Shown here in pieces: positions 46,467 to 55,598 of a DNA stretch of 64,000 bases. Source of the DNA: Anaerolineaceae bacterium oral taxon 439 (lineage in GTDB: Bacteria > Chloroflexota > Anaerolineae > Anaerolineales > Anaerolineaceae); assembly GCA_001717545.1 (NCBI GenBank), contig CP017039.1:2232001-2296000 (forward strand), written 5' to 3'. Numbering within the stretch: the stretch's first letter is position 1; each line of letters starts with the position of its first letter. The notes under the pieces are model-generated. The model saw nothing but the letters and a program-made list of their open reading frames with translations, had not been told where the DNA came from and did not search any database. The translations under genes and the position numbers were made by a program.

Positions 46467-48049
46467 GAAAACCGGTTTTCATGTCGGGAAAAGACGCCGC
46501 AGAATTGATCCAAGACGGCTCGACCGTCTGCACTATTGGAATGACACTCGTATCGGCAGCAGAGACAGTTCTTAAAGCGATCGAAGAGCGGTTTCTAACA
46601 ACGGGACATCCAAATCATCTAACATTATTGCATTCCTGCGGACAAAGTAACAAGGATCGGGGAATTCAACACTTTGCACACGAAGGATTATTATCGCGGA
46701 TTATTGGCGGTCATTGGGGTCTGCAACCCAAAATGATGCAGCTCATTTCGGACAATAAGATACTTGCATACAATTTACCTCAAGGGCAATTAGCTCAGCT
46801 ATTTCGTTCAATGGCAGGCGGAGAACCGGGCAAAATAACAAAGGTTGGTCTCGGAACATACATTGATCCTCGTCTCGGCGGCGGAAAAATGAATGAGAAA
46901 ACTCAATCGATGCCCGATATCGTTGAAGTGATCAACATTGACAATGACGAATTTATGCGATATTTGCCGGTTCCAATCGATATTTGTATCATTCGTGGCA
47001 CATATATTGACGAAAACGGAAATCTAAGCACAGACGAAGAAGCAATGATGCTTGAAGTTTTTCCTGCTGTTTTAGCATGCAAAAAATTTGGTGGAAAAGT
47101 CATCGCACAGGCCAAATATAAGGTAAAAAGCGGGAGTTTACATTGCAAGCGTGTCACAATCCCAGGCGTCTTTATCGATGCCGCCGTAATTTGCCCGAAT
47201 ATTGACGAGGACCACCGTCAAACACATAGTTTCGTTATGAATCCCGCTTATTGCGGTGATATAAAAACTCCGGATGAAAAGACCGATATTTTGCCCATGT
47301 CAGTCCGAAAAGTTATCGGAAGACGCGCTCTGATGGAACTGAAAGCGGATGATATCTTAAATGTCGGGACCGGTATTCCAAGTGATGTAATCGGGCCAAT
47401 TATGGCGGAAGAAGGAATTGAAAATCTCTGTACTGTAACGGTTGAATCCGGAATTTACGGAGGAACCCCCATGGGAGGGATTGATTTTGGTATTGCAAAA
47501 AACAACTTCGCTTTAGTTCGGCATGATGATCAGTTTGATTTTTATAACGGTGCAGGTGTCGACGTTACGTTTATGGGCGCCGGCGAAATGGATCAGTTTG
47601 GAAACGTTAATGCAACAAAATTAGGATCCAAACCAACCGGAGCAGGCGGATTTATTGATATTACAACAAACGCCAAGCATGTAGTATTCTGTTCAACGTT
47701 TACAGGGAAAGGGTTGGAATGCAACTTTGAAAACGATCAGCTCAATATTACACAAGAAGGGAAAATTATCAAGTTCGTTAAATCCGTTCAGCAGATTTCA
47801 TATAACGGTGATATTTCGAGAAATAAAGGACAAAAAATGCATTATGTAACTGAACGTGCAGTTTTTGAACTCCGTCCTGAAGGCCTGGTTCTTATCGAAA
47901 TCGCACCTGGGATAGATTTAAAAACGCAGATTTTAGACCTGATGGAATTTAGCCCCGTAATTGCCAACGACATTAAATTAATGCCAAAAGCGATATTTTA
48001 TGGAAACAGGCCCTATGGTCTCTGCGAATATTTACTTAGCAAATCGTAA
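46463..48049 (+). CDS. Family I CoA-transferase (propionate/acetate CoA-transferase, YdiF type)
   Basis: Moves CoA between acyl groups without ATP. 528 residues, a fused alpha-beta enzyme as in YdiF and propionate CoA-transferase. The first half has GSTVCTIGMTLVSAAETVL, the second half VGTGIPSDVIGPIMAEEG and TVESGIYGGTPMGGIDFG; the glutamate of VESG (about residue 328) is the expected thioester-forming residue. Translation is coupled to the upstream synthetase (ATGA). Having both a ligase and a transferase gives two ways to activate the same or related acids. Confidence 0.9.
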   Translation: MRKPVFMSGKDAAELIQDGSTVCTIGMTLVSAAETVLKAIEERFLTTGHPNHLTLLHSCGQSNKDRGIQHFAHEGLLSRIIGGHWGLQPKMMQLISDNKILAYNLPQGQLAQLFRSMAGGEPGKITKVGLGTYIDPRLGGGKMNEKTQSMPDIVEVINIDNDEFMRYLPVPIDICIIRGTYIDENGNLSTDEEAMMLEVFPAVLACKKFGGKVIAQAKYKVKSGSLHCKRVTIPGVFIDAAVICPNIDEDHRQTHSFVMNPAYCGDIKTPDEKTDILPMSVRKVIGRRALMELKADDILNVGTGIPSDVIGPIMAEEGIENLCTVTVESGIYGGTPMGGIDFGIAKNNFALVRHDDQFDFYNGAGVDVTFMGAGEMDQFGNVNATKLGSKPTGAGGFIDITTNAKHVVFCSTFTGKGLECNFENDQLNITQEGKIIKFVKSVQQISYNGDISRNKGQKMHYVTERAVFELRPEGLVLIEIAPGIDLKTQILDLMEFSPVIANDIKLMPKAIFYGNRPYGLCEYLLSKS

Positions 48050-48060
48050 AAGGAGAAGAT

Positions 48061-48804
48061 ATGAGATTAAAAGATAAAGTTTCAATTGTCACAGGCGCAA
48101 GTCGCGGCTTAGGAAAAGGCATCGCGATCAAGTTAGCCGAAGAAGGTTCGAAAGTTATTTTGGTAGACATAACGGCTGCAACAGATACCTTCGAAGAAAT
48201 CAAAGCTAAGGATGGAACTGCCTTTATTTACACAATGGACATCACAGATGAAGGCGAGGTCGAAAAAATGATTGAATTCACAATCGAGAAGTGCGGAACA
48301 TTAGATATCTTGGTGAACAATGCCGGCATCAATCGAGATGGAATTCTCCATAAGATGACGAAAAATAATTGGAATGATGTTATCAACGTCAACCTGACCG
48401 GTACTTTTCTCTGCACCAGAGAAGCGTTGAAATATATGCGTTCTAAAAATTATGGGCGTGTTATCAATATTTCTTCCGGCAGCTGGTTGGGGAATATAGG
48501 ACAAGCCAATTATGCAGCTTCAAAAGCTGGGGTTGTCGGATTGACAAAAACAGCTGCAAGAGAAAATGCTAAAAAAGGTATTACATGTAATGTCATCTGT
48601 CCCGGTTTCATTGAAACAGATATGACGCTTCGCCTTAAAGATGTTAATGATGGGGCAGCGTGGGATAGCATGATGTCGAGAATTCCAATGGGATATGCAG
48701 GGAAACCAACTGATGTAGCTAACCTGGTTGCATTTCTTGCATCGGACGAGGCTTCATATATCACTGCCGAAGTTATTAATGTCGGCGGGGGAATGATTGT
48801 ATAA
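48061..48804 (+). CDS. SDR family 3-oxoacyl reductase (FabG/PhaB-like)
   Basis: 247-residue NAD(P)-dependent reductase. The TGASRGLGKGIA loop, NNAG motif, and the catalytic triad in NISSGSWLGNIGQANYAASK (S, Y, K) are complete, with a C-terminal INVGGGMIV like FabG. In this operon, between a CoA-transferase and a thiolase, it most likely interconverts a 3-hydroxyacyl-CoA and a 3-oxoacyl-CoA. GGAGAAGAT precedes the ATG. Confidence 0.9.
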   Translation: MRLKDKVSIVTGASRGLGKGIAIKLAEEGSKVILVDITAATDTFEEIKAKDGTAFIYTMDITDEGEVEKMIEFTIEKCGTLDILVNNAGINRDGILHKMTKNNWNDVINVNLTGTFLCTREALKYMRSKNYGRVINISSGSWLGNIGQANYAASKAGVVGLTKTAARENAKKGITCNVICPGFIETDMTLRLKDVNDGAAWDSMMSRIPMGYAGKPTDVANLVAFLASDEASYITAEVINVGGGMIV

Positions 48805-48815
48805 AGGAAAAAAAT

Positions 48816-50006
48816 ATGAATCTAAAGGAATGTGTAATCGTCAGCGCCGCCAGAACTCCCGTAGGAAATTTTGGTGGAAGCTTAAAAGATATCAGTGCAA
48901 TAGAATTAGGTGCGATGGTCGTTAAGGAAGCTGTTCGCCGCGCAGGCATACCAACAAACCTTATCGACGAAGTCATCGTCGGTCAAGTCGGACAAATCGC
49001 TGAGTGCGGTTTTATTGCAAGAGCAATTAGTTTAAAAGCCAATTTTCCAGAAACAACGACCGCGTTTTCCGTGAACCGTCAATGTGGATCCGGACTTCAA
49101 GCAATTGCGAACGCAGTCATGGAAATTCAAACAGGATTTGCAAATATCGTCGTTGCGGCCGGAACCGAAAACCTTTCTCAGCTTCCATATTATGTTCGCG
49201 ATGCCCGCTGGGGCGCCAGAATGGGGCATAAAGTTTTCGAAGATGGCGTCATTGATATTCTTACTTGGCCCCTTTCAAACAGCCATAATGGAATTTCCGC
49301 AGAAAATGTTGCAAGACAATACAACGTATCTCGGGAGGAACAAGACAATTTTGCATTAGAAAGCCATCGCAAAGCTGTCGCTGCAATCAAGGATGGAAAG
49401 TTTAAAGACGAGATACTGCCGGTTGAATTAGTAGACAGAAAAGGACGAGTCACTATTTTCGACAAAGACGAAGGTCCGCGAGAAAATCAGACAATTGAAC
49501 AGCTCGCGAAATTAAAACCATGTTTTGTAAATGATGGGAAAGGAACGGTCACAGCCGGAAATTCTTCGAGTCTGAATGATGGAGCGGCAGCTATCGTGAT
49601 TATGTCACGAGAAATGGCTCAAAAACTCAAGATAAAGCCCCTAATGACGATACGCGGATTTTCTGTCGCGGGGAATAGTCCCGATCTAATGGGTTATGCC
49701 CCGAAATTTTCCAGCGAGAAGCTTGCCCAAAAGCTTGGTATTGATTTGAAAAAAATTGATATGTTTGAAATTAATGAAGCTTTCGCAAGTCAAGCGTTCG
49801 CCGTTAGGCGGGATTTAGGTTTAGATATGGATAGAGTCAATATCTATGGCGGCGGGATCTCAATCGGGCACCCGATCGGTGCGACCGGTTGTATTCTTGT
49901 AACGAAAGTTTTATACGAGCTTCAAAGATCCGATAAAAAAGACGCTATGGTAAGCATGTGTATTGGCGGCGGGCAGGGAATCAGTATGTACTTTGCAAAA
50001 GATTAG
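48816..50006 (+). CDS. Thiolase (acetyl-CoA C-acetyltransferase family)
   Basis: Cleaves a 3-oxoacyl-CoA to acetyl-CoA and a shortened acyl-CoA, or runs in reverse. 396 residues. The acyl-accepting cysteine lies in NRQCGSGLQAI (about residue 90), the histidine in GGGISIGHPIGATG, and the second cysteine in CIGGGQG near the C-terminus; NEAFA is present. It follows the SDR by 11 bases with AAAGGAAA as ribosome-binding site and is the last gene before a terminator. Together with the SDR it forms the last two steps of a beta-oxidation-like route. Confidence 0.93.
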   Translation: MNLKECVIVSAARTPVGNFGGSLKDISAIELGAMVVKEAVRRAGIPTNLIDEVIVGQVGQIAECGFIARAISLKANFPETTTAFSVNRQCGSGLQAIANAVMEIQTGFANIVVAAGTENLSQLPYYVRDARWGARMGHKVFEDGVIDILTWPLSNSHNGISAENVARQYNVSREEQDNFALESHRKAVAAIKDGKFKDEILPVELVDRKGRVTIFDKDEGPRENQTIEQLAKLKPCFVNDGKGTVTAGNSSSLNDGAAAIVIMSREMAQKLKIKPLMTIRGFSVAGNSPDLMGYAPKFSSEKLAQKLGIDLKKIDMFEINEAFASQAFAVRRDLGLDMDRVNIYGGGISIGHPIGATGCILVTKVLYELQRSDKKDAMVSMCIGGGQGISMYFAKD

Positions 50007-50030
50007 CATTCAAAAAAACACAAAATTCCA

Positions 50031-50074
50031 GAGGGTGCTTATTAGTTTTACGACTCTAATAAACACCCTCTTTT
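50031..50074. terminator. Shared terminator of the two convergent island operons
   Basis: Arms 50031-50045 and 50056-50070 pair over 15 bases with one mismatch around a 10-base loop, followed by TTTT on the plus strand. It lies 25 bases after the thiolase stop and 50 bases beyond the converging substrate-binding-protein stop. Confidence 0.85.
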
Positions 50075-50124
50075 GATTACTTCATCTGCAAGAGAAAGAA
50101 TTTTCCTTCGAAATCATTATTGAT

Positions 50125-51405
50125 TTATTCATATGCCGCGGGATAAATAACTTCAGCTTGGGCAGCATCTTCAGGATATACAGCGACAAGATTACCGCCT
50201 TGGAACTGCCCAATGGTTAATTTCCCAGCTAAATTCGTATGCAGATATTCGTAACTGCCAATCGTCGTACCGTCACAAAACTCGATTACGTTGTAAGGCA
50301 TAATTATTTCAGTGCCGTCATAGAATTTATCCTTGATCGAAATCTTAATTAGTTCATCTCTGATATTGTCATGGGTCAATTCACCGCCGGCATCTAGAAT
50401 ATTCTTTGCTGCTTCAGCAATTACGTAAACAACTGTGAACGCTTCGGCAGAATGACCATTCATAGCTTCTTTCGAAAATTCCTTGAAAGCATCAGAAATC
50501 TTAACACCCTTCGCTCCTTCGATAAATTCTGTTGCAACGGATATACCGTTGGCGCCATTCCCAATCGCTTTAGCATAAGAGGCCTCAGTATAACCATTAC
50601 CTTTACAAATCATTATCGCAGGTTTGTACCCTTGTTCAGCCATGGTGTTTGTCAGCAGAATCGCGTCGGACACGTACTGATCCGCAATCAGGACATCAGC
50701 ATTGGCATCCTTTAATTGCAAAACTTCAGATGTCAAGTCAGCAGCGCCAGAAGAATAAGTCACGATACTTACAACAGTAAAATCGTTTTCGTCCGCAAAA
50801 TGCTTAGCCCATTCAATCGTCTGTTGTCCGACCTCTGAGTTGTCGGCACAAATCGCCATTGTCTTCAGATCGAGGCTGTTCGCGTCGCTATAAGATCGAC
50901 CGAATGCGACCATGTCCCGCATAAACATCATATTTGTCGGTGCAAGCCGGAAAAAGTACTGATACCCATTCGCAGTCAAAGCATCAGATGTCGCATTTGC
51001 AGTAATAAAAGGAACGCCGTATTGTTCGCCTATCTGCGATGCGGTCAAAGTTACGCTGGATTGATAAGCGCCCATAATAATGTCAACTTTTTCCTCATTA
51101 ATCAATCGTTCAGCTTCAACCATTCCGACAGCACTGTCCCCTTGCGAATCGCCCCAAACAACTTTAAGCTGATATCCGTTGATTCCTCCGCTTGCATTAA
51201 TTCTATCAATCGCGAAATTAATTCCGAACTGCATTGTCTTTCCGGAATCCGCCATTGAACCACTTAAAGGATAAAGACCACCGATCAAAATGGTTTTATC
51301 CTCATCTGTCTGCGATCCGGAAGACTTTTTATCGCATCCTGAAAAAGCCATCGTTATAACCAGCAGACATAAAACAACAGCATAAAACGTTTTTCTATTT
51401 TTCAT
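50125..51405 (-). CDS. ABC transporter substrate-binding lipoprotein (Liv/HAAT type)
   Basis: Receptor of the island's importer, 426 residues. The signal peptide ends in a lipobox (ITMAFSGC, cysteine at residue 24), so it is membrane-anchored by lipid, unlike the soluble paralogue at 13403. The mature chain begins ILIGGLYPLSGSMADSG, the first strand of the Peripla_BP_6 fold, and NEEKVDIIMGAYQSSVTLTA follows. It is divergent from LivJ at the ligand pocket level as far as can be seen by eye. Encoded last in an operon with glycerate kinase and an SDR, it probably binds the island's organic-acid substrate rather than leucine. AAGGAG precedes ATG. Confidence 0.88.
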   Translation of the reverse strand: MKNRKTFYAVVLCLLVITMAFSGCDKKSSGSQTDEDKTILIGGLYPLSGSMADSGKTMQFGINFAIDRINASGGINGYQLKVVWGDSQGDSAVGMVEAERLINEEKVDIIMGAYQSSVTLTASQIGEQYGVPFITANATSDALTANGYQYFFRLAPTNMMFMRDMVAFGRSYSDANSLDLKTMAICADNSEVGQQTIEWAKHFADENDFTVVSIVTYSSGAADLTSEVLQLKDANADVLIADQYVSDAILLTNTMAEQGYKPAIMICKGNGYTEASYAKAIGNGANGISVATEFIEGAKGVKISDAFKEFSKEAMNGHSAEAFTVVYVIAEAAKNILDAGGELTHDNIRDELIKISIKDKFYDGTEIIMPYNVIEFCDGTTIGSYEYLHTNLAGKLTIGQFQGGNLVAVYPEDAAQAEVIYPAAYE

Positions 51406-51449
51406 TTTTTTCTCCTTTTATAAATTTACGAAAACATATGTTGTTTTCG

Positions 51450-52172
51450 TTAGAAACCAAGATATGCTTTTTTGATATCAGGATTTAGCAGCAATTCTTC
51501 AGCTTTTCCTTCAATCGAAATTCGGCCGTTCTCAATTACATACCCCCTGTCGGCTAATTTCAGAGCTTTTCTTACGTCCTGCTCAACAAGTATGATCGCA
51601 ATGCCTGATTCGCTCGCTATTTGCCGGGATATATCAAAAATATTATCCACAATATTCGGAGCAAGTCCCAATGATGGCTCGTCAATAAGCAGCAGCTTCG
51701 GCAACCCCATCACACCCCTGGAAAAAGCGACCATCTGTTGTTCTCCTCCTGATAAAGAACTGGCTAATTGATTCGCACGTTCTTTTAACTTAGGGAACCA
51801 GGAAAATACCTTCTCCAGCGATTCCTTCTTCCTGCGTCTCGATTCAGAGCTGCTGCATCCTAATTCAAGATTTTCATAAACCGACATTTCCGGGAATAGC
51901 TGCCGTCCTTCAGGAATAAGGATGATACCGTGATCAATATATTCACGCGCCGTTCGCCCAGCCAAATCGATATCCTTATAACGAATCGATCCACCGCAAG
52001 GATTTATCATCCCGCTGCAAGCATTAACTGTCGTACTTTTACCCGCGCCATTACTCCCGACAATCGCAACAATTTCTCCTTCATTAATATATATCGACTC
52101 TTTCCAAATCACTTGTATATCGCCATATTTAACTTCAAGGTTTTCTACTTCAAAAAGTCTATCGCCCGACAT
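51450..52172 (-). CDS. Island importer ATP-binding protein, LivF type
   Basis: 240-residue ATPase with Walker A GSNGAGKST near residue 39, signature LSGGEQQMV near residue 139, and Walker B LLIDEPSLGLAP. It parallels LivF at 9639 but is AT-rich and clearly not a recent copy. It lies 2 bases after the LivG-type gene and before the substrate-binding lipoprotein. Confidence 0.9.
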   Translation of the reverse strand: MSGDRLFEVENLEVKYGDIQVIWKESIYINEGEIVAIVGSNGAGKSTTVNACSGMINPCGGSIRYKDIDLAGRTAREYIDHGIILIPEGRQLFPEMSVYENLELGCSSSESRRRKKESLEKVFSWFPKLKERANQLASSLSGGEQQMVAFSRGVMGLPKLLLIDEPSLGLAPNIVDNIFDISRQIASESGIAIILVEQDVRKALKLADRGYVIENGRISIEGKAEELLLNPDIKKAYLGF

Positions 52173-52174
52173 AT

Positions 52175-52915
52175 TTAATGGTCTCCTTTCCCCAAATAAA
52201 TTTCAATTACTAATGGGTTATTCATAACCTGTTCGGGTGAACCCTCAGCTACCTTTTCTCCGTGATGCATTACGATCACCTCCTCGCAAAGATTCGTAAC
52301 CGCATGCATAACATGTTCGATCAATAAGATCGTCGTCCCGTTTTCATTAATCTTGCGAAAAAGGTCAATAGCTTCACCAATTTCAGTCGTGTTTAATCCG
52401 GCCATTACCTCATCCAATAGCAGGAGATCAGGATCGGTTGCTAAAGCTCTTGCGACTTCAAGCCTTTTTCTATAAGGCGTTCCCATTTCTCCAGGCAGCC
52501 AACTACGACGTTCAAAAAGACCGGTAAATTGAAGAATCTCCTCAGCAAAACTTTTAGCAGCGCTCGCAGACCTGAATTTTTTCCGACCAAATAAGGCGCC
52601 AGAAATAACGTTATCCAATACCGACATATGCCGCAGCGGTTTCATAATTTGAAAAGTCCGCGCAATTCCCATATCTGAATAACTATGAGAGGGCATTCCG
52701 GTGATATCTTTCCCTTTGTAAAAAATTTTGCCGGAAGTAGGAACGAAAACACCGCTAATCATATTAAAAACCGTCGTTTTTCCTGCGCCATTTGAACCGA
52801 TAATGCCGGTAATCGAACCTTCTTCAACCGTAAAACTAACGTCTGAAACTGCCCGTAAACCGCGAAAATTCTTAGTCAAGCGCTCAATTTTAAGCATTTC
52901 AGAGATATCGCTCAT
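52175..52915 (-). CDS. Island importer ATP-binding protein, LivG type
   Basis: 246 residues. Walker A GSNGAGKTTVFNMISG near residue 38, MGIARTFQIMKPL in the LivG-specific position, and Walker B LLLLDEVMAGLN (valine-methionine in place of the usual proline-x). The signature is replaced by LPGEMGTPYRKRLEVARALA, a pattern common in LivG proteins that lack LSGGQ. The start overlaps the LivM-type stop by ATGA. Confidence 0.9.
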   Translation of the reverse strand: MSDISEMLKIERLTKNFRGLRAVSDVSFTVEEGSITGIIGSNGAGKTTVFNMISGVFVPTSGKIFYKGKDITGMPSHSYSDMGIARTFQIMKPLRHMSVLDNVISGALFGRKKFRSASAAKSFAEEILQFTGLFERRSWLPGEMGTPYRKRLEVARALATDPDLLLLDEVMAGLNTTEIGEAIDLFRKINENGTTILLIEHVMHAVTNLCEEVIVMHHGEKVAEGSPEQVMNNPLVIEIYLGKGDH

Positions 52916-53934
52916 TGTTCAACTCCTTCCGCATCAAGAAGCGGACCTCGTTCAAGCGTGAGTTTCTTTTTTTGCTGCATTGAATTCCACCAGCCAAATA
53001 ACCCAGATGGTTGGAATAAAACGACCGCTATCAAAATAATAGAATAGACGACTAAGTTTGAACCAGGGAGCTGGCTTCCAAGCGTTGAATTCAGATATTG
53101 TGATAGAGGGACAATAATCAACGATCCTAAAAGCGGTCCTTCCACCGTGCTGATTCCGCCGATAACAGCAGGCAATACGAATTCCAATGATTTATTCTGC
53201 ATCATCAATTCTGGACTAATATACCGGACATAGCAGGCATAGAACACACCCATTATCCCGGTCAGACCACAGCTTATAAAAGCTGCGATCATTTTATATT
53301 TTTGTGGCTCAATACCTATCGCGCTCGCCGTTCCTTCATCTTCACGAATTGTTTTAAATGCGTATCCAAGTTTAGATTCACTAATATACCTTACGATAAG
53401 ATAAAGAATAAAGAGTAGAAATAATCCAACATAGAAGTAGTGGGTTTTGTTCCTGAAAGCCAGCATCCAAAACGATTCTTCTCTCACAATTTTAAGGATC
53501 ATGCCTTGTCCGGAACCGACAAATTCCCAATTTATAAAAATATTCCGAAACGCCTCGCCAAAGGCAATTGTTGCAAGTGAAAAGTATGCCCCTTTCAATC
53601 CGAAACACGGACTCAGCAATAAGGTCATTACAATTCCTACAACAAAGAAAGCAATTATCATCGAAATCCATGGGGAAATATCCAAAAAACTATATAATAC
53701 TGCGCCAATGTAGGCTCCCAAAGCGGCAAACGCACCATGGCCAAGCGAAATTTGTCCGATCATCCCACCTAAAATACTCCACGCAAGAGAACAACCTGCG
53801 ATATAGACCGTCATGATAAGAATGGCCAGTATGTATGGCTTCTGAAATACAATAGGAAGTGTAGCCGAAACAAGAAAACAGCAAACAATAACTATGATTG
53901 ACTTATTTTTAGAAAAGAATTCCCTTGCTTCCAT
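52912..53934 (-). CDS. Island importer permease, LivM type
   Basis: 340-residue membrane subunit with about nine spans and the LivM loop YAFKTIREDEGTASAIGIEP (around residue 195), the ATPase-docking segment. The final charged tail (MQQKKKLTLERGPLLDAEG) is longer than the LivM at 11201 has in sequence terms. Gap to livH is 3 bases. Confidence 0.9.
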   Translation of the reverse strand: MEAREFFSKNKSIIVIVCCFLVSATLPIVFQKPYILAILIMTVYIAGCSLAWSILGGMIGQISLGHGAFAALGAYIGAVLYSFLDISPWISMIIAFFVVGIVMTLLLSPCFGLKGAYFSLATIAFGEAFRNIFINWEFVGSGQGMILKIVREESFWMLAFRNKTHYFYVGLFLLFILYLIVRYISESKLGYAFKTIREDEGTASAIGIEPQKYKMIAAFISCGLTGIMGVFYACYVRYISPELMMQNKSLEFVLPAVIGGISTVEGPLLGSLIIVPLSQYLNSTLGSQLPGSNLVVYSIILIAVVLFQPSGLFGWWNSMQQKKKLTLERGPLLDAEGVEQ

Positions 53935-53937
53935 TTG

Positions 53938-54813
53938 TTAAGCCCTTCTTTTTGCCTGGATTCGATGTTTTATAATCAGGATCACTACAAAGCACAAATA
54001 AACTAAGGTTTCTTTATAAGCAGAGCCGACAACAACGGCGCCAACCGTCTCAAGACAACCAAGAACCAGGCCTCCAAAGAACCCACCTACAATATTCCCC
54101 AACGTTCCAATTGTCACCACAATAAAAGATCTGGTTCCATACGTAACTCCCACTGTGGGAAAAACATAGTAATAAGACATCAGACAAGCCCCGGCTATGC
54201 CCGCAATCGCGGCGCCCAACCCATAAGTACACGCATAAACAATTTTTGAATTTATCCCGCAGACATCGGCGCCAAGTCTATTTTGTGAAGTTGCGCGGAT
54301 TTGTTTTCCGATAGTTGTTTTTTTAAGGAACAAGAATAATAACACAGTGATAATTATCAATATTCCGAAGCTGATTAATTTATTTGCGCTGATCAGTGCG
54401 CCGCCGATCGAAATTGTTGTATTACCAAGATGGCTCGGCACCGTTTTGTAATTCGTACCAAAGATTAGTTGCATGCTGCTGCTAAATAAAATACCAAAAC
54501 CCGCGGTAAGAAATAACACATTTGTATCATCATCGTCGATCCGAATTGATCTCGTAATTAATGTCGCTTGCAGAAGAACGCCGAAAATGAACATTGCAAT
54601 CACAACGATCGGAATTGATTCGAACGGGCCCAGACCGATCATCTCATATAAGACATAGGAACAGTACATTCCTAACATCAGTAATTCGCCCTGACAAAAG
54701 TTAATCACTTTCATAACGCCGAAAATAATCGTTAAGCTCATCCCAATCAGAGAATAAATCCCTCCAATCATGATCCCATTGAGCAAAGCTTGGAACAGTG
54801 TATTTAAATTCAT
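53938..54813 (-). CDS. Island importer permease, LivH type
   Basis: 291-residue membrane subunit. The N-terminus LLNGIMIGGIYSLIGMSLTI and the conserved GVMKVINFCQGELLMLGMY are of the LivH type (the usual NFAHGE is NFCQGE here). The coupling loop IRATSQNRLGADVCGINSKI lies near residue 180. It starts 15 bases behind the SDR gene, with a strong AGGAGG site. Confidence 0.9.
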   Translation of the reverse strand: MNLNTLFQALLNGIMIGGIYSLIGMSLTIIFGVMKVINFCQGELLMLGMYCSYVLYEMIGLGPFESIPIVVIAMFIFGVLLQATLITRSIRIDDDDTNVLFLTAGFGILFSSSMQLIFGTNYKTVPSHLGNTTISIGGALISANKLISFGILIIITVLLFLFLKKTTIGKQIRATSQNRLGADVCGINSKIVYACTYGLGAAIAGIAGACLMSYYYVFPTVGVTYGTRSFIVVTIGTLGNIVGGFFGGLVLGCLETVGAVVVGSAYKETLVYLCFVVILIIKHRIQAKRRA

Positions 54814-54827
54814 ATCTTTTCCTCCTT

Positions 54828-55598
54828 TTACTTGCCAAGGTAACCGCCATCAACCGGGATAACCGCTCCGGAGATGTATTCTGAAAGATCCGAAGCAAGA
54901 AATGCAGCTAAACCCTGAATATCTTCAACCTTTCCCCAACGTCCCATTGGAATCCTCGATGTAATTTCTTGATAAAAAGAGGGGCTGTTGCTCCTTATAT
55001 CTTCTGTTAACTCGGTTTCGATATATCCGGGAGCAATCGCGTTAACCCTAATTCCTTTCTGAGCCCATTCATTTGACAATGCTTTTGTTAATTGTGCGAC
55101 ACCTCCTTTACTGGCCGAATATGCAGGGATGAAAACACTACCGAAAAAAGAGCACATCGACGCAATATTGATGATGGTGCCTTTTCCTTGTTGGCACATT
55201 AATTTAGCCACTTTCTGTGAAACAAAAAAGACAGCATTTAAGTTTATTTCCAATATTTCACGCCATTTTTCTTCGGGATAATCCAATGCCGAACTTCGAA
55301 ATTGAGCCCCTGCGGAATTCACTAAAATATCAATTTTTCCGCCCAAATAATCTCTGGTAATTTCTATACACTTATCGAAATTATCAGTTTTCATCAGATC
55401 AACAGGAACAAAATTTACTTTTGCATCTTCTGTAGACAAACTTTTAGCAACTTCTTTACCCGATTCACTTCTGCCCCAAATGACAACTTCGGCGTTCAAT
55501 TGATGGTAAGCTTTCGCAATACTCAGGCCTATACCCCTTGTGCCGCCGACAACAAGAGCTTTCTTATTTAGTAAATTAAGTTCGCCAATACCTAACAT
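54828..55598 (-). CDS. SDR family oxidoreductase (gluconate/2-deoxygluconate dehydrogenase-like)
   Basis: 256 residues. It has the VGGTRGIGLSIA nucleotide loop, NSAG (normally NNAG), and the catalytic ASMCSFFGSVFIPAYSASKGG (serine, tyrosine, lysine in order). The IRVNAIAPGYIETELTE segment and DGGYLGK end are typical of polyol/gluconate 5-dehydrogenases. It overlaps the glycerate kinase gene by 7 bases (ATGTTAG). In this operon it is likely to oxidise or reduce a hydroxyacid on the way to glycerate; the substrate is unknown. Confidence 0.87.
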   Translation of the reverse strand: MLGIGELNLLNKKALVVGGTRGIGLSIAKAYHQLNAEVVIWGRSESGKEVAKSLSTEDAKVNFVPVDLMKTDNFDKCIEITRDYLGGKIDILVNSAGAQFRSSALDYPEEKWREILEINLNAVFFVSQKVAKLMCQQGKGTIINIASMCSFFGSVFIPAYSASKGGVAQLTKALSNEWAQKGIRVNAIAPGYIETELTEDIRSNSPSFYQEITSRIPMGRWGKVEDIQGLAAFLASDLSEYISGAVIPVDGGYLGK

